Assembly (NCBI RefSeq): GCF_000024925.1
Contig: NC_013521.1
Coordinates: 3,720,001 to 3,784,000, forward strand
Direction of reading: 5' to 3'
DNA length: 64,000 nt
Source: Sanguibacter keddieii DSM 10542
GTDB lineage: Bacteria > Actinomycetota > Actinomycetes > Actinomycetales > Cellulomonadaceae
The position numbers and the translations under genes were made by a program. Of this stretch, positions 1-13,600 are shown one piece after another. Position 1 is the stretch's first letter. Every line of letters begins with the position of its first letter. The notes beneath the pieces were generated by a model that was given only the letters and a program-made list of their open reading frames with translations, was not told where the DNA came from and searched no databases.

Positions 1-36
1 ATACCGGTTATCTTGGACATCGGTAGCGACCTCTGA
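1..36 (+). CDS. Possible 3' end of an upstream gene
   Basis: The first frame reads IPVILDIGSDL and then TGA at 34-36. The stop is followed 24 bases later by a strong hairpin, as expected at the end of a transcription unit. Only twelve codons are visible and a second frame is also open here, so this is a weak call and no function can be given. Confidence 0.25.
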   Translation: MPVILDIGSDL

Positions 37-60
37 GACACGGGGCACGCGCCACTCCGG

Positions 61-86
61 AGAACCCACGCCCAGGCGTGGGTTCT
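61..86 (+). terminator. Perfect 11-bp hairpin, likely terminator
   Basis: The arms AGAACCCACGC (61-71) and GCGTGGGTTCT (76-86) are exact reverse complements with a four-base loop CCAG. No run of T follows, which is usual for terminators in this genome. It probably ends transcription from the left and separates it from the DUF3800 gene, whose ribosome binding site starts at about 93. A role in the leader of that gene is the alternative. Confidence 0.55.
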
Positions 87-104
87 TGCGTTGAGGGGAG
101 ATGG

Positions 105-947
105 ATGCTGATCGCGTATCTCGACGAGTTCGGCCACATCGGCCCGTACATCGAAGACGGCCACAAGAAGTTCGGGCACCATCCCGTCTTCGGCTACGCA
201 GGGTTCGTCCTCCCGGCGAACAACGCCAGGCGTCTGGGGTCAGCGTTCAAGAAGGTGAAGACCTCTCTGTTCCGCACTGAGATCGAGTCCTCAGCCACAC
301 CCGCTCAGTGGGAACGCAAGGGCTCGGAGTACTTCAGCACTGGGAGCATCCAGAAGTACCCGGGACAGGTCCGGGCGTTCACCGGGCTCGTCAGGCAGCT
401 GAAGGCCCTCGGCGGCCAGATCTTCTACTACGGAGACGAGAAGCAGAGAGGAACACTTGCTCAGACCGGTCGAGAAGCAAACGTGATCGCCCTCGACGCT
501 CTGAAACAGACGATCGACAGGCTCTGCACCCATGCCGACAGGTCGGACGACGACCTTCTGATCCTCATGGACGCGATCACCGACAAGACTCGCAGAGAGC
601 TCGTCGCGAAGATGTACGCACACATCTACGGACGCGACCGCCAGGAGATGCGTCGGATCGTCGAGGCGCCGCTGCACATCGAGAGCAACCTGAACTCAGG
701 GGTGCAGCTCGCCGACTGGATCTGCGCACTCATCACCAGGTCCTCGCACTACCAGCTCGTCGAGGACTCGCCCTTCGGATGGGCTCCTCGGTACTTTGCC
801 GACCATCTCCAGGGGATGTTCACCTACGAGTCGAAGCTTCATCTGCTCTCCGGCCCGCCAGTCCACCACAGCAGCATCCTCAGGATGGACCCGGTCAGCT
901 GCCGCCCAGAACTCGCGGGGAACCTCGACAGCCGGACCGTCCCCTGA
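105..947 (+). CDS. DUF3800 domain protein
   Basis: The 280-residue product opens with YLDEFGH, the acidic D-E motif at the start of DUF3800 proteins. It has a second acidic strand LILMDAITDK in the middle and the QLADWICALI motif near residue 205, the order of conserved acidic residues seen in that family. DUF3800 proteins have no settled biochemical role; their acidic residues suggest a metal-dependent RNase H-like fold, and they are often found in accessory regions. ATG 105 was preferred over the in-frame GTG at 78 because GAGGGGAG lies at 93-100 and the family normally starts just before the D-E motif; the 78 start would also lie inside the hairpin. Codon use includes AGA, AGG and TCA codons rare in the neighbours, which suggests horizontal transfer. 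Confidence 0.8.
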   Translation: MLIAYLDEFGHIGPYIEDGHKKFGHHPVFGYAGFVLPANNARRLGSAFKKVKTSLFRTEIESSATPAQWERKGSEYFSTGSIQKYPGQVRAFTGLVRQLKALGGQIFYYGDEKQRGTLAQTGREANVIALDALKQTIDRLCTHADRSDDDLLILMDAITDKTRRELVAKMYAHIYGRDRQEMRRIVEAPLHIESNLNSGVQLADWICALITRSSHYQLVEDSPFGWAPRYFADHLQGMFTYESKLHLLSGPPVHHSSILRMDPVSCRPELAGNLDSRTVP

Positions 948-1039
948 GCGCGCCCTCCCACCCCTCCGACCAATGGACGCCTCCGTCTCATCGCCGCTCC
1001 AGCGCGACATCCCGGACAGACTGTCACTAGGGTTGCCGG

Positions 1040-2461
<1,422 letters not shown>

Positions 2462-2471
2462 CAGCCTCTCG

Positions 2472-3551
2472 TCAGACCCACGCCCCCCGCACGTACTGCG
2501 GCTGCCACCGCGCGTCCTCGACGGGCACACCGAGCTCGTGCGCGGCGCGCAGCGGCCAGTGGGGGTCGCGCAGGGCCTCGCGGCCGAGCATCACGGCGTC
2601 GGCCGAGCCGTCTGCGAGGACCTGCTCGGCCTGGGCGGGCTCGGTGATGAGGCCGACGGCGCTCACCGGGATCCCGGCCACGCCCCGGACGTCGCGCGCG
2701 GCGGGCACCTGGTAGCCCGGGCCGACCGGGATCTGGGCGGGCGCGTTGCCACCGGTCGAGACGTCGACGAGGTCGACGCCGTGCTCGCCGAGCACCTTGG
2801 ACACCTGCGCGACGTCGTCGACCGAGAGGCCGTCGGGGAGCCAGTCAGTGGCGGAGACGCGGACGAACAGCGGCTTGTCGGCGGGCCACTCGGCCCGGAC
2901 GGCGTCCGTCACCTCGACGAGGAGCCGCGAGCGCGCCTCGAGGGACCCGCCGTAGCCGTCGGTGCGCCGGTTGGACAGCGGCGACAGGAACTGGTGCAGC
3001 AGGTACCCGTGCGCGGCGTGGATCTCCACCACGTCGAAGCCTGCCTCGTGGGCCCGCACCGCTGCGTCGGCGAAGGCACCCGGGACGGCCTGGATCTCGG
3101 CGACGGTCATCTCGCGCGGGGCGGAGTAGCCGGGGAACGCCTCGTCGGAGGGCCCGACGGTCTCCCAGCCGCCGTCGTCCGTGGGCACGGAGCCGCGCTG
3201 CTCGCTCCACGGGCGGAAGGTCGAGGCCTTGCGGCCGGCGTGCGCGAGCTGGATGCCGGCCCGCGCGCCCTGGGAGTGCACGAAGTCTACGACGCGTCCC
3301 CACGCCTCGGTCTGCTCCTGCGACCAGATCCCGGTGTCCTGCGGGGTGATGCGCCCCTCGGGGACGACTGCGCTGGCCTCGGCGACCACGAGCCCGAAGC
3401 CGCCCTGGGCGCGCGCCCCGAGGTTCACCAGGTGCCAGTCCCCCGGCACCCCGTCGACCGCGGAGTACTGGCACATGGGTGCGAGCCAGACCCGGTTGGG
3501 GAAGGTGACGGAGCGCAGCGTGAGGGGCTCGAAGAGCAGCGGTGAGGTCAT
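2472..3551 (-). CDS. Old Yellow Enzyme family NADH:flavin oxidoreductase, YqjM class
   Basis: The 359-residue TIM-barrel protein is an FMN-dependent ene-reductase that reduces activated C=C bonds of aldehydes, ketones or similar electrophiles. Cys27 and Tyr29 in APMCQYS mark the YqjM class, in which this Cys tunes the flavin. HAAHGYLL carries the two His residues that bind the substrate oxyanion, and RRTDGYGGS is the family loop. AVMLGREALRDP near the C-terminus is the usual FMN-phosphate region. ATG 3551 is chosen because homology starts at once with LFEPLTLRSVTFPNR; the frame is open upstream but shows no protein-like sequence. It is divergent from the channel gene that starts at 3678. Physiological substrate unknown; a role in electrophile detoxification is inferred. 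Confidence 0.92.
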   Translation of the reverse strand: MTSPLLFEPLTLRSVTFPNRVWLAPMCQYSAVDGVPGDWHLVNLGARAQGGFGLVVAEASAVVPEGRITPQDTGIWSQEQTEAWGRVVDFVHSQGARAGIQLAHAGRKASTFRPWSEQRGSVPTDDGGWETVGPSDEAFPGYSAPREMTVAEIQAVPGAFADAAVRAHEAGFDVVEIHAAHGYLLHQFLSPLSNRRTDGYGGSLEARSRLLVEVTDAVRAEWPADKPLFVRVSATDWLPDGLSVDDVAQVSKVLGEHGVDLVDVSTGGNAPAQIPVGPGYQVPAARDVRGVAGIPVSAVGLITEPAQAEQVLADGSADAVMLGREALRDPHWPLRAAHELGVPVEDARWQPQYVRGAWV

Positions 3552-3677
3552 GTGAGGTGGCAACGCGACGCCGCGACGTCGCATTCCTCGGCCGCGGCGG
3601 ACGACGGTGTCCCGTCCCGGCACCACCGAGGCCATTGGTCCCACGAATCCGCCGTCGTACGGGGAGACCCTTGTCGT

Positions 3678-4493
3678 GTGCTGACCATCCCGGAGACCCT
3701 CGCGTACCAGCGCGCTGTCGCGCAGACCAAGGTCGCGGCGACGCGACGCCCCCTCGCCTACACCGTCCAGGGGATGATGGGCGGCGCGTACATCGGCGTC
3801 GCCGTGGTCCTCATGGTCTCCGCGGCGGGGCCGTTCCTCGACCAGGGGTCCGCCGCGACCAAGCTGGTGTCCGGCCTGGTGTTCGGCATCGCGCTGACGC
3901 TCGTGGTGATCGCGGGGGGCGAGCTCGCCACGTCGAACATGATGACGCTGACCCAGGGGGCCGTCGGGCGCTCGATCCGGTGGGGTCAGGGCGCCGGCAC
4001 CCTGGCGTTCAGCTTCGCCGCGAACATCCTCGGTGCCTTCGCCTTCGCGTCCCTGGTGCACCTCTCCGGGGTCCTCGGCCCCGAGACCCCCGGCGGGAAG
4101 ATGATCGCGTCCATGCTCGCCGCCAAGGCCCACGAGACCAGCACCGAGCTGTTCTTCCGCGCCGTGCTCTGCAACGTCCTCGTGTGCCTGGCCATCTGGT
4201 CCTGCGCGAGGCTCACCTCCGAGGGCGCCAAGATGTTCGTCATCTTCTGGTGCCTGCTCGCCTTCATCACCTCGGGCTTCGAGCACGTGGTCGCCAACAT
4301 GACCACCTACGGCCTGGGCCTCCTGGGCGGCGACCCCGAGGCCACCTGGGGCCAGTTCGCCCGGAACATGACCGTGGTCGGTCTCGGCAACCTCGTCGGC
4401 GGCGCGGTGGTCGTCGGCCTCGGCTACGCCGTGGTCGCCGGCCCTCTCCGCGCGGTGACCGCCTCGGCGCCCACGACGCCGGCAGCACGGTGA
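3678..4493 (+). CDS. Formate/nitrite transporter (FNT) family channel
   Basis: The 272-residue inner-membrane protein has about six hydrophobic segments and the two FNT landmarks: GGELATSNMM, matching the constriction loop, and FEHVVANM, containing the conserved central His of FocA/NirC. Members form pentamers that pass formate, nitrite, hydrosulfide or related monovalent anions. GTG 3678 (VLTIPETLAYQ) is preferred: GGGGAG is at 3661-3666 and the length then fits the family. An upstream ATG at 3552 in the same frame would add 42 residues of unlikely sequence and would abut the divergent gene's start. No formate- or nitrite-metabolising gene lies next to it, so the substrate cannot be assigned. 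Confidence 0.9.
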   Translation: MLTIPETLAYQRAVAQTKVAATRRPLAYTVQGMMGGAYIGVAVVLMVSAAGPFLDQGSAATKLVSGLVFGIALTLVVIAGGELATSNMMTLTQGAVGRSIRWGQGAGTLAFSFAANILGAFAFASLVHLSGVLGPETPGGKMIASMLAAKAHETSTELFFRAVLCNVLVCLAIWSCARLTSEGAKMFVIFWCLLAFITSGFEHVVANMTTYGLGLLGGDPEATWGQFARNMTVVGLGNLVGGAVVVGLGYAVVAGPLRAVTASAPTTPAAR

Positions 4494-4504
4494 CCCGGTA
4501 GCAC

Positions 4505-4544
4505 GAGGACTGCCCCCGCACCGTCTGGTGCGAGGGCAGTCCTC
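4505..4544. terminator. Bidirectional hairpin terminator between convergent genes
   Basis: GAGGACTGCCCCCGCACC pairs with GGTGCGAGGGCAGTCCTC with one mismatch, giving an 18-position stem and a GTCT loop. It lies 11 bases after the stop of the FNT gene and between it and the stop of the convergent giant surface-protein gene, so it can serve both. No T-tract is present. Confidence 0.75.
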
Positions 4545-4614
4545 TCAGCGCGGAGCAGGAGCTCCGCCGACCGGTGCCGGGGTGCGGGCGGCGAGGGGGC
4601 GCGCCCGCTCCCGG

Positions 4615-7600
4615 TCAGGCGCCGGTACGACGGCGCCGCACCGCGAGCATCCCTCCGCCCACGAGGAGCAGGAGCGTCCCGGAGAGCAGGCCGACCGCGA
4701 GGTCGTCAGCACCGGTCCGGGCCAGCGGGCCCGACCCGCTCCCGTTGCCGCCCCAGGCGCCAGAGCCACCGGAACCACCAGGCATCCAGCCACCCGGCAG
4801 GGTGATGACCGACCCGTCAGGACCGACGATCACGCCGTCTGTCGCGTCGATGACCACGAAGCCCGTCGCGAGCTGGTCCGGTCCGAGCGGCCCGGACTCG
4901 CTGCCCGTGAGGAACACCTGGTGCGTCCCGACCTCGAAGTCCTCGTCGACGAGGAAGGTCAGCGTGACGTTCCCCTCGGCGTCGGCTACGGCCGGTGCCA
5001 GCGGCAGCGGGGTCGACCGGACCTCGCCGGAGACCGTCTCGCCCGGGACGAAGTCGGTGCCGTAGACCTCCTGCACCATCCCGGTGCCACGGACCAGCAG
5101 CGGGAACTTCACCGTCGCGAACGGTGCGCCGACGCCGCTGACCTCGGACTCGACGAGGACGTTCACCAGGTCGGTGCTCGTCTCGTCCCAGATGGTCTGG
5201 GTCGCCAGCACCGTGTACGCACCCGCCCCGATCTCGGGGAAGGTGACCGTCCACGAGCCGTCGTCGGAGACGACGGTGGGGACGGGCTCCTGACCCGGGA
5301 CGGTCACGACGACGTCCGCGGTGGGCTCCCCGGTGCCGACGACGACGAGCTGCGTCGTGCCGCCCTCGGGGGCTGCCAGCACGTCACCGTCGAGCGGCGA
5401 GGTGATGTCCACGTCCACGATCTCCGCGTCGTCGACCACCAGCACGATCGAGTCGTTCGTGACGGTGCCGTCGGCCATCTGCCACGCGGTGATCGCGTAG
5501 GTGCCCGTCGGGACGTCGGCGAAGGTAGCCGTCCACGTGCCGTCCTCGGCGACCGTCGTCGCCAGGTCCTCCTGGCCGGTCGCGGTGACCTCGATGTCGG
5601 CCCCCGCGAAGCCCTCGCCCTCGATGACGAGGTCGGTGACCTCGCCCGGCGGGACCCGCAGGACGGTGCCGTCAGCCGGCGAGGTGATGATCACCGGGCT
5701 GATCTCCTGGATCTCCAGGGCGACCTCGACCGCGACCTCGTCGGTGCTCGTGAGCTCGTCGACCGTCTGGGTGGCGGTCACGTCGTAGGTGCCGATGCCC
5801 AGACCGGGGAAGTCAGCCGTCCAGGTGCCGTCCGGCTGGACGGTCACCGTCTGGTCGTCCTGACCCTCGACGGACACGAGGACGTCTGCGCCGACCTCGC
5901 CGTCACCGACGACCGGCAGGTCGACGGTGTCCGAGCCGTCGGGGAGGTCGAAGACCTCACCGTCGGCCGGGCTGGTGATGACGACGTCGTCGACCGTGTC
6001 GACCTCGACCGTCACCGTGTCCGAGGTGCTCTGGTCACCGACGAGCTGGCTGGCGACCACCTCGTGCGTGCCCTCGGGGAGCCCGGGGAAGGTCACCGTC
6101 CAGGTGCCGTCCGGCCCGACCGTGCCGGTCTGGTCCTCAGCACCGGACAGCGAGGCCACGACGTCGGCACCGACGTCACCGGTGCCGGTGACGACCAGGT
6201 CGACCCCGTCGCTGGTGAGCGCCCGGAACACGTCGCCGTCGGCCGGCGTGACGATCGCGACCGGCGCGACCTCGTCGACGACCACGGTGATCGTGTCGGT
6301 CGTGGTCTGGCCGCCCACGGTCTGCGTGGCCGTGATCTCGTAGGTGCCCTCTCCGATACCGGGGAAGGTCGCCGTCCACGTGCCGTCCGGCTGGACGGTC
6401 ACCGTCTGGTCGCCCTGGCCCTCGACGGTCACCGCGACGTCGGCCCCGGGCTCACCCGAGCCGGTCACGTCGAGGTCGACGGTCTCGCCGGCCGGGACGA
6501 CGATGGTGTCGCCGTCTTCCGGCGTGAGGATCGCGACCGCCTCGAGGACGTCGACCTCCTCCGTGACGGTCACCGTCACCGTCTGGGTGCTGGTCTGCCC
6601 GTTCACGGTCTGCGTGGCCGTGATCTCGTAGGTGCCCTCTCCGATGCCGGGGAAGGTCGCCGTCCAGGTGCCGTCCGGCTGGACGGTCACCGTCTGGTCG
6701 GTCTGACCGTCGACGGACACGACGACCTCGGCCCCGATGTCACCGGAACCCGAGACCACGAGGTCCCGCGTGCCGTCCGCGACGACCGGGAGGTCGCTCC
6801 CGTCGGTCGGTGCCGTGACGGCCACCTGGACCACGCCGTCGATCTCGACGGTGATGGTCTCCGTGGTGGTCTGGTCGCCCACGGTCTGGGTGACCGTGAC
6901 CTCGTAGGTCTCCGCGGGCAGGCCCGGGAAGGTCACGGTCCAGGTGCCGTCGGGCTCGACGGTCGTCGTCTGGTCCGGCTGGCCCGGGATGCTCACGACG
7001 ATCTCGGCGCCGGGGTCACCGGTGCCGGTCACGTCGAGGTCGAGGGTCTCGCCCTCGGGGACACCGACGACGTCGCCGTCGGCCGGCGTGAGGACCACGA
7101 CGGCCTCGAACTCGTCGACCGTCACCGTGAGGGTCGCGGAGCTGTCCAGGCCGTTCACGGTCTGGGACGCCGTGATCTCGTAGGTGCCTGCCCCGATGCC
7201 GGGGAAGGTCGCCGTCCACGTGCCGTCCGGCTGGACGGTCACCGTCTGGTCGTCCTCGCCCTCGACGGACACCACGACCTCGGCCCCGGCGTCACCGGTG
7301 CCCGAGACCACGAGGTCCCGCGTCCCGCCCTCGACCACCGGGAGCGAGCTCCCGCCGGCCGGTGCCGTGACGGTCACCAGGTCGACGCCGTCGACCTCGA
7401 CCGTGACGGACTCCGAGGTGGTCTGGTCGCCGACGGTCTGCGAGACCGTCACCGTGTAGGTGCCCTCGCCGAGACCCGGGAAGGTCGCGGTCCAGGTGCC
7501 GTCGGGCTCGACGGTCACCGTCTGGGCCGGCTGGCCGGTCACGGTGACCTCGACCTCTGCGCCCGGGTCGCCCGTGCCGGAGGCCACCAGGTCTGTGGTC

Positions 7601-10600
7601 TCGCCGGCCGGGACCGCCAGGGTGTCGCCGTCGGCCGGCTCGTCGAGCGTGACCGCCTCGACGGCGTCGACCTCGACCGTGAGCTCCACGACGGTGGTCT
7701 GGTCGCCGACCGTCTGGGTCACCGTGATGTCGTAGCTGTCGGCCGGCAGACCTGGGAAGGTCGCCGTCCAGGTGCCGTCGGGTCCGACCTCGACCGTCTG
7801 GTCGGGCTGGCCCGAGACCTCGACGAGCACGTCGGCCCCCGGGTCGCCGGTGCCCGTGACCACGAGCGTCGTGGTCCCGCCGACCGGGACGGTCAGCACG
7901 TCGCCGTCAGCGGGGTCGGTGACCGTCACCGGCACCACCCCGTCGATCTCGACCGTGACGACCGCCGTGTTGGTCTGGCCCTCTGCGGTGTGGGTCGCGG
8001 TCGCCGTGTACGTGCCCTCTCCGAGACCGGGGAAGGTCACGGTCCACGTGCCGTCAGGCTCGACGGTCGCGACCTGGTCGTCCTGGCCAGGGATGCTCAC
8101 GACGACCTCGCCGCCGACCTCGCCGGTCCCGGAGACCACGAGATCAGTCGTGTCGCCCTCGGGGACGGTGATGACGTCGCCCGTGACGGGCGCGGTGATC
8201 GTCACCTGCTCGATGGTGCCCACCTCGACCTCGACCGAGACCTCGGCGGTGCTCAGCTGGCCGGCGACGAGCTGCGACGCGGTCACCTCGTAGGTGCCGA
8301 CCTCGAGGCCGGGGAAGGTGACCGTCCAGGTGCCGTCAGGTCCGACGGTCGTCTCCTGGTCCGGCTGGCCGGGGATCGACGCGATGATGTCCGCGCCGAC
8401 GTCTCCGGTGCCCTCGACCACCAGGTCGGTGCTGCCGTCGAGCGGGACGGAGTAGACCGTGCCGTCCGTCGGTGCCGTGATGGCGACCTGGTCGACGCCG
8501 TCGACCTCGACGGTCAGCTCGACCGTGCTCACGAGGCCCGCGACGGTCTGCGTCGCGGTGATGGCGTAGGTGCCCTCGCCGAGACCCGTGTAGCTCGCGG
8601 TCCACGTGCCGTCGGGGCCGACGGTCACGGTCTGGTCGTCCTGACCGGTGACGGTGACGACGACGTCCGCGCCGACGTCACCGGTGCCGGTGACCTCGAG
8701 GTCCGTCGTCCCGCCGACGGCGACGCCGATGACGTCACCGTCGACCGGCTCGACCACGGTGAGCTCGTCGACGTCCACGACCTCGACCGTCACGGTCTCG
8801 ACGCTCGTCACGCCGCCGACCGTCTGGGTCGCGGTCGCCTCGTAGGTCCCTGCCGCGAGACCGGGGAAGGTCACGGTCCAGGTGCCGTCGGGACCGACCG
8901 TGGCGGTCTGGTCGCCCTCGCCGTCGATGGTCACGACGACCTCAGCACCGATGTCACCGGTGCCGGTGACGTCGAGGTCGACGGTCTCGCCGGTCGGCAC
9001 GCCGACCAGGCTGCCGTCGACGGGCGCGGTCACGGTGACCGCGTCGACCCCGTCGAGCACGACGGTGACGGTCTCGGTGGTGGTCTGGTCGCCGACGGTC
9101 TGGGTGACCGTGACGTCGAACTCGCCCTCGCCGATCCCGGGGAAGGTCGCCGACCACGTGCCGTCGGGCTCGACGGTCACGGTCTGGTCCTCCTCGCCCG
9201 TGACCGAGACGACCACCTCGGCGCCGGGGTCACCGGTCCCGGTGACCTCCAGGTCCGTGGTCTCGCCTGCCGGTACGGAGACGACCTCGCCGTCCAGCGG
9301 CGCCGTGATCGTCGCGGACTCGACCCCGTCGACCTCGACGGTGACGGAGTCGGAGCTCGTCACGCCGCCGACGGTCTGCGTCACGTCGATCGTGTAGGCG
9401 CCCTCCGCGAGTCCGGGGAAGGTCGCCGTCCACGTGCCGTCAGGCTCGACGGTCACGGTCTGGTCGACCTCGCCCGTGACGGAGACGACCACCTCGGCGC
9501 CGGGGTCACCTGCACCGGTGACGGTCAGGTCGGCCGTCCCTCCGGCAGGTGCGGTGAGCACCGCACCGTCGACGGGTGCCGTGATGGTGGCGGCGTCGAC
9601 ACCGTCGACCACGACCGTGACGGCCGCGTCCGTGACGTCGTCGCCGACCGTCTGGGTCGCCCCGACCGTGTAGGTCCCCTCCCCGATACCGGGGAAGGTC
9701 GCCGTCCACGTGCCGTCAGCCTCGACGGTCACGGTCTGGTCGACCTCGCCCGTGACGGAGACGACCACCTCGGCGCCGACGTCGCCGGAGCCGGTGACCA
9801 CGAGGTCCGTGGTCTCGCCGGCGGCGACGTTCAGCACGGCCTCGTCGAGCGGTGCCGTGATGGTCACCGCGTCGACGGCCTCGGCCTCGACGGTGACGGT
9901 CACCAGGGCCACGGTCGGCAGGTCGCCGACGAGCTGGGCGGCTGCCACCTCGTAGGCGCCCTCGGGGAGCCCGAGGAAGGTCGCGGTCCAGGTGCCGTCC
10001 GGCCCGACCGTCACGGTCTGGTCGTCCTGCCCGGTGACCGAGACGACGACCTCTGCGCCGATCTCGCCGGTACCGGTCACCTCGAGGTCGGTGGAGCCGC
10101 CGGGCAGGACGGTGACGACGTCACCGTCGAGCGGGGCGGTGATGGCGACCGGGTCGACCTCGACGACGTCGACGTCCACGGTCTGCGAGCTCAGCTGGTC
10201 GCCGACCAGCTGGGTCGCCACGAAGCTGTACGCCCCGGCTCCGAGCGCGGAGTAGGTGACGCCCCACGTGCCGTCGGCGTCGACGGTCGTCACGCGGTCC
10301 GGCTGGCCGGACACCGAGACGGTGACGCTCGCACCGACCTCGCCGGTACCCTCGACGACCAGGCCGACCGGCTGACCGGTCGAGGTGTAGAGGACGGCGC
10401 CGTCAGCCGGGCTGGTGATGGTCAGGGCGTCGACCTCGGTGACCTCGACGGCCACGGTGACCGTAGTCGTCTGGGTCCCGACGGTCTGCGTCGCGGTCAC
10501 CGGGTAGCTGCCCTCGCCGAGGCCGGTGTAGCTCGCGGTCCACGTGCCGTCCGGGCCGACGGTGACGGTCTGGTCGGCCAGGCCGGGGACGGTGAGCAGG

Positions 10601-13600
10601 ACGCTCGCGTCCACGGCACCGGTACCGGTCACCAGCAGGTCGGTGGTCCCGTCGACGGGCACGGTGACGACCGTCCCGTCGGTCGGGGCGGTGATCGTGA
10701 CGGCCGGGACGGCGACGATGTCGACCGTGATCTCGTCGTCGGTGACCAGGTCACCGACGGTCTGGGTGGCGGTCACGGTGCGCGGACCGGCCCCGAGGAA
10801 GGGGAAGGTCACGGTCCAGGTGCCGTCGGGGCCGACGGTCGTGGTGAGCTGGCCGGCGGCCGACGCCGCGACGACCACCTGGGCGCCGATCTCGCCGGAG
10901 CCGGTGATCACGAGGTCGGTCGAGCCGCCGACCGGCACCGTGAGGACGTCGCCGTCCCCAGGCGCCGTGATCACGACGGGCTCGGCCTCGACGACCGAGA
11001 CGGTCGCGCTGCTCGTGGTGCTCTGGTCGCCGACGACCTGCGCCGCGGTGACGGTGTAGTCACCCGCACCGAGGCCCGGGAAGGTCGCGGTCCACGTGCC
11101 ACCGGGGCTGACCGGCACGGTCTGGTCGGTCTGACCGGTCACGGAGACGAGGACGTCGGCGCCGGCCTCGCCCGTGCCGGTGGTGACCAGGTCCGTCGTC
11201 TCGCCCGTGGGGACGGTGGTGGTGCTGCCGTCGACCGGTGCGGTGACCACCACGGGCGTCACGGCGTCGATCTCGACGGTGACCGTGGCGGTGCTGCCGT
11301 CACCGAGGTCCTGCGTCGCGGTGACGGTGTAGGTGCCCTCCGGGAGGGCGGGGAAGGTGGCGGTCCAGGTGCCGTCGGGTCCGACGGTCACGGTCTGGTC
11401 GGGCTGCCCCGTCACGGAGACCACGACGGAGGCACCGATCTGGCCGGCGCCGCTGGTGACGAGCGGGGACGTCGCCCCTGCGGGGACGGTGATCACCTGT
11501 CCGTCGGTCGGTGCCGTGATGGTCACGTCGTCGACGTCACCGACCTCGATCGTGATGTCGACGGCTGCGACCGACGTCGACGAGCCGAGGGTCTGGGTCG
11601 CGGTGATGGTGCGAGCCCCGAGCTCGACACCGGGGAACGTGACCGTCCAGGTCCCGTCTGCGCCGACCGTCGTGCTCTGGTCGGGCCAGCCGGGGAGGGT
11701 GACGAGCACGTCCGCGCCGACCTCGCCTGTTCCGGTGACCGCGACGTCGACGAGGCTGCCGGCGTCGGGCACCGTGAGCACGGCCCCGTCTGTCGGCAGG
11801 GTGATCGCCACGTCGGCCACCACGCCCACGACGACCGACACGTCGGTCGTCGCGTCGGTGGTCTGGTCGCCGACGGTCTGGGTCGCGGTGACCGTGTAGT
11901 CGCCGACGCCCACCCCGGTGAACGTAGCGCTCCAGGTGCCGCCGGGTCCGACAGGGACCGTCTGGTCGGCCTGCCCGGACACGGAGACGACGACGTCTGC
12001 GCCGGGGTCTCCCGTACCGGTCACGGTGAGCGTCGTGGTGTCGGCCACGTCGGGGACGGTGAGGACCGTCCCGGGTGCGGGCAGGGTGATCCCCACGGCC
12101 AGCACCTCGTCGACCACGACAGTCGTCTCGGCCGAGCTCGTCTGGTTCCCGACGGCCTGCGTCGCGGTGATGTCGTAGCTGCCGGCGCCGACGCCGACGA
12201 AGGTGGCGGTCCACGTGCCGTCGGGCTGGACCGTCACGGTCTGCGACGTCTGGCCCGGGAGGGCGACGACGACGCTCGCGCCGATCTGCCCGGAGCCGGT
12301 GACCAGGACGTCGGTCGTCCCGCCGACCGGTACGGTCACGACCGTCCCGTCCGTGGGTGCGGTGATGGTGACGTCGTCGATCTCGCCGACCTCGACGGAC
12401 ACGTTCACGACGGCCGTGCTGACCTCGCCGTCCGCGTCCTGCGTGGCGGTGATCGCGTAGGAACCCACCCCGGCAGCGGGGAAGGTCACGGTCCAGGTGC
12501 CGTCGGGGGCGACGGTGGTGGTCTGCGTCGTCAGCCCGGGGGCCGCGACGGAGACGTCGGCGCCGATCTCACCGGTGCCGGTGACGGCCAGGTCGACCGT
12601 CGCGCCCGAGCTCGGGACGGTGAGCACGTCACCGTCGGCCGGCGCGGTGATCGCGACCTCGACCGCAGGGATCACTGCGGAGCGGACGGTCGCCGACGCG
12701 AGGTCGACCTCGGCGAGCGGCGTACCCAGCAGGGGCAGCAGGTCGATGCTCACGGCACGCTGCGTGAAGGCGCCGTCGTCGAAGCCTCCGGGCGCCGTGA
12801 AGTCGCCGGCCTCCTGCACGTTCGCGGTGATCGAGAGGACCTGGTTGATGACGCCGACGACGGGAGCCAGAGCCGTCCCTGCCGTGGTGACGAGCGGACG
12901 GAAGGCGGTGTCGAGGATGCCGACGCCGGTGATCGCGTTGGCGAGCGGTGTGACGATGGCGGGGAGCAGCGTCCCGGTGACGACACCGAGGATCGGCGTC
13001 AGCAGGGTGCCGATCGGGACGAGCCCCAGCGCGGAGGTACGGCGGGCGTCGATGGTGGGGGCCCCGGCTCCGGGGAGCCCGAGGAACTGGCCGACGGTGC
13101 CGTTGACGGTGAGGTCGATGTTGACGAGCGGGACGGCCAGCACCCCGGAGCCGACGGCGGCGTTGGCCGTGAGGCGCAGGCTCATCGCGGTGCTGTTGAG
13201 CGTCCCGGTCGCGGTGTTGACGAGCAGAGCCGGGACCTGGTCGAGGATCGTGCCGACGGCACCGTCGAGCGCGGCCTGGATGAGGTCTGTCGAGAGGATC
13301 TCGGTGTTCGGGGCGAGGTTGTTGAGGGTGCCGTCGTACGGGCCGCCCTGCGAGTTCGCGATGAGCCGCGCGATGTCGGCGCGGACCTCGCCGGTGGCGA
13401 AGTTGATGCTCACCGCGCTGTCCGGGCTGGTCAGCGGCTGTGCGGTGATGGCCGAGAGCGCGGTGTTGAGGTTGACGTTCAGCCCGGCCGTGAGGTTCAC
13501 GTTCGTGACGTTGACGAGACCGGCCGTCAGCGGCCGCAGCGCGTTGGCGAGCGGCGTCACGAGACCGTTCGCGATGCCTGGCAGCAGGCTGCCGAGCGAA

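Noticed and set aside
5133-12672. Possible CRISPR or non-coding satellite array
   Set aside because: Repeat units are about 280 bp, keep the reading frame and encode a consistent Ig-like domain. CRISPR repeats are 20-50 bp with unique spacers.
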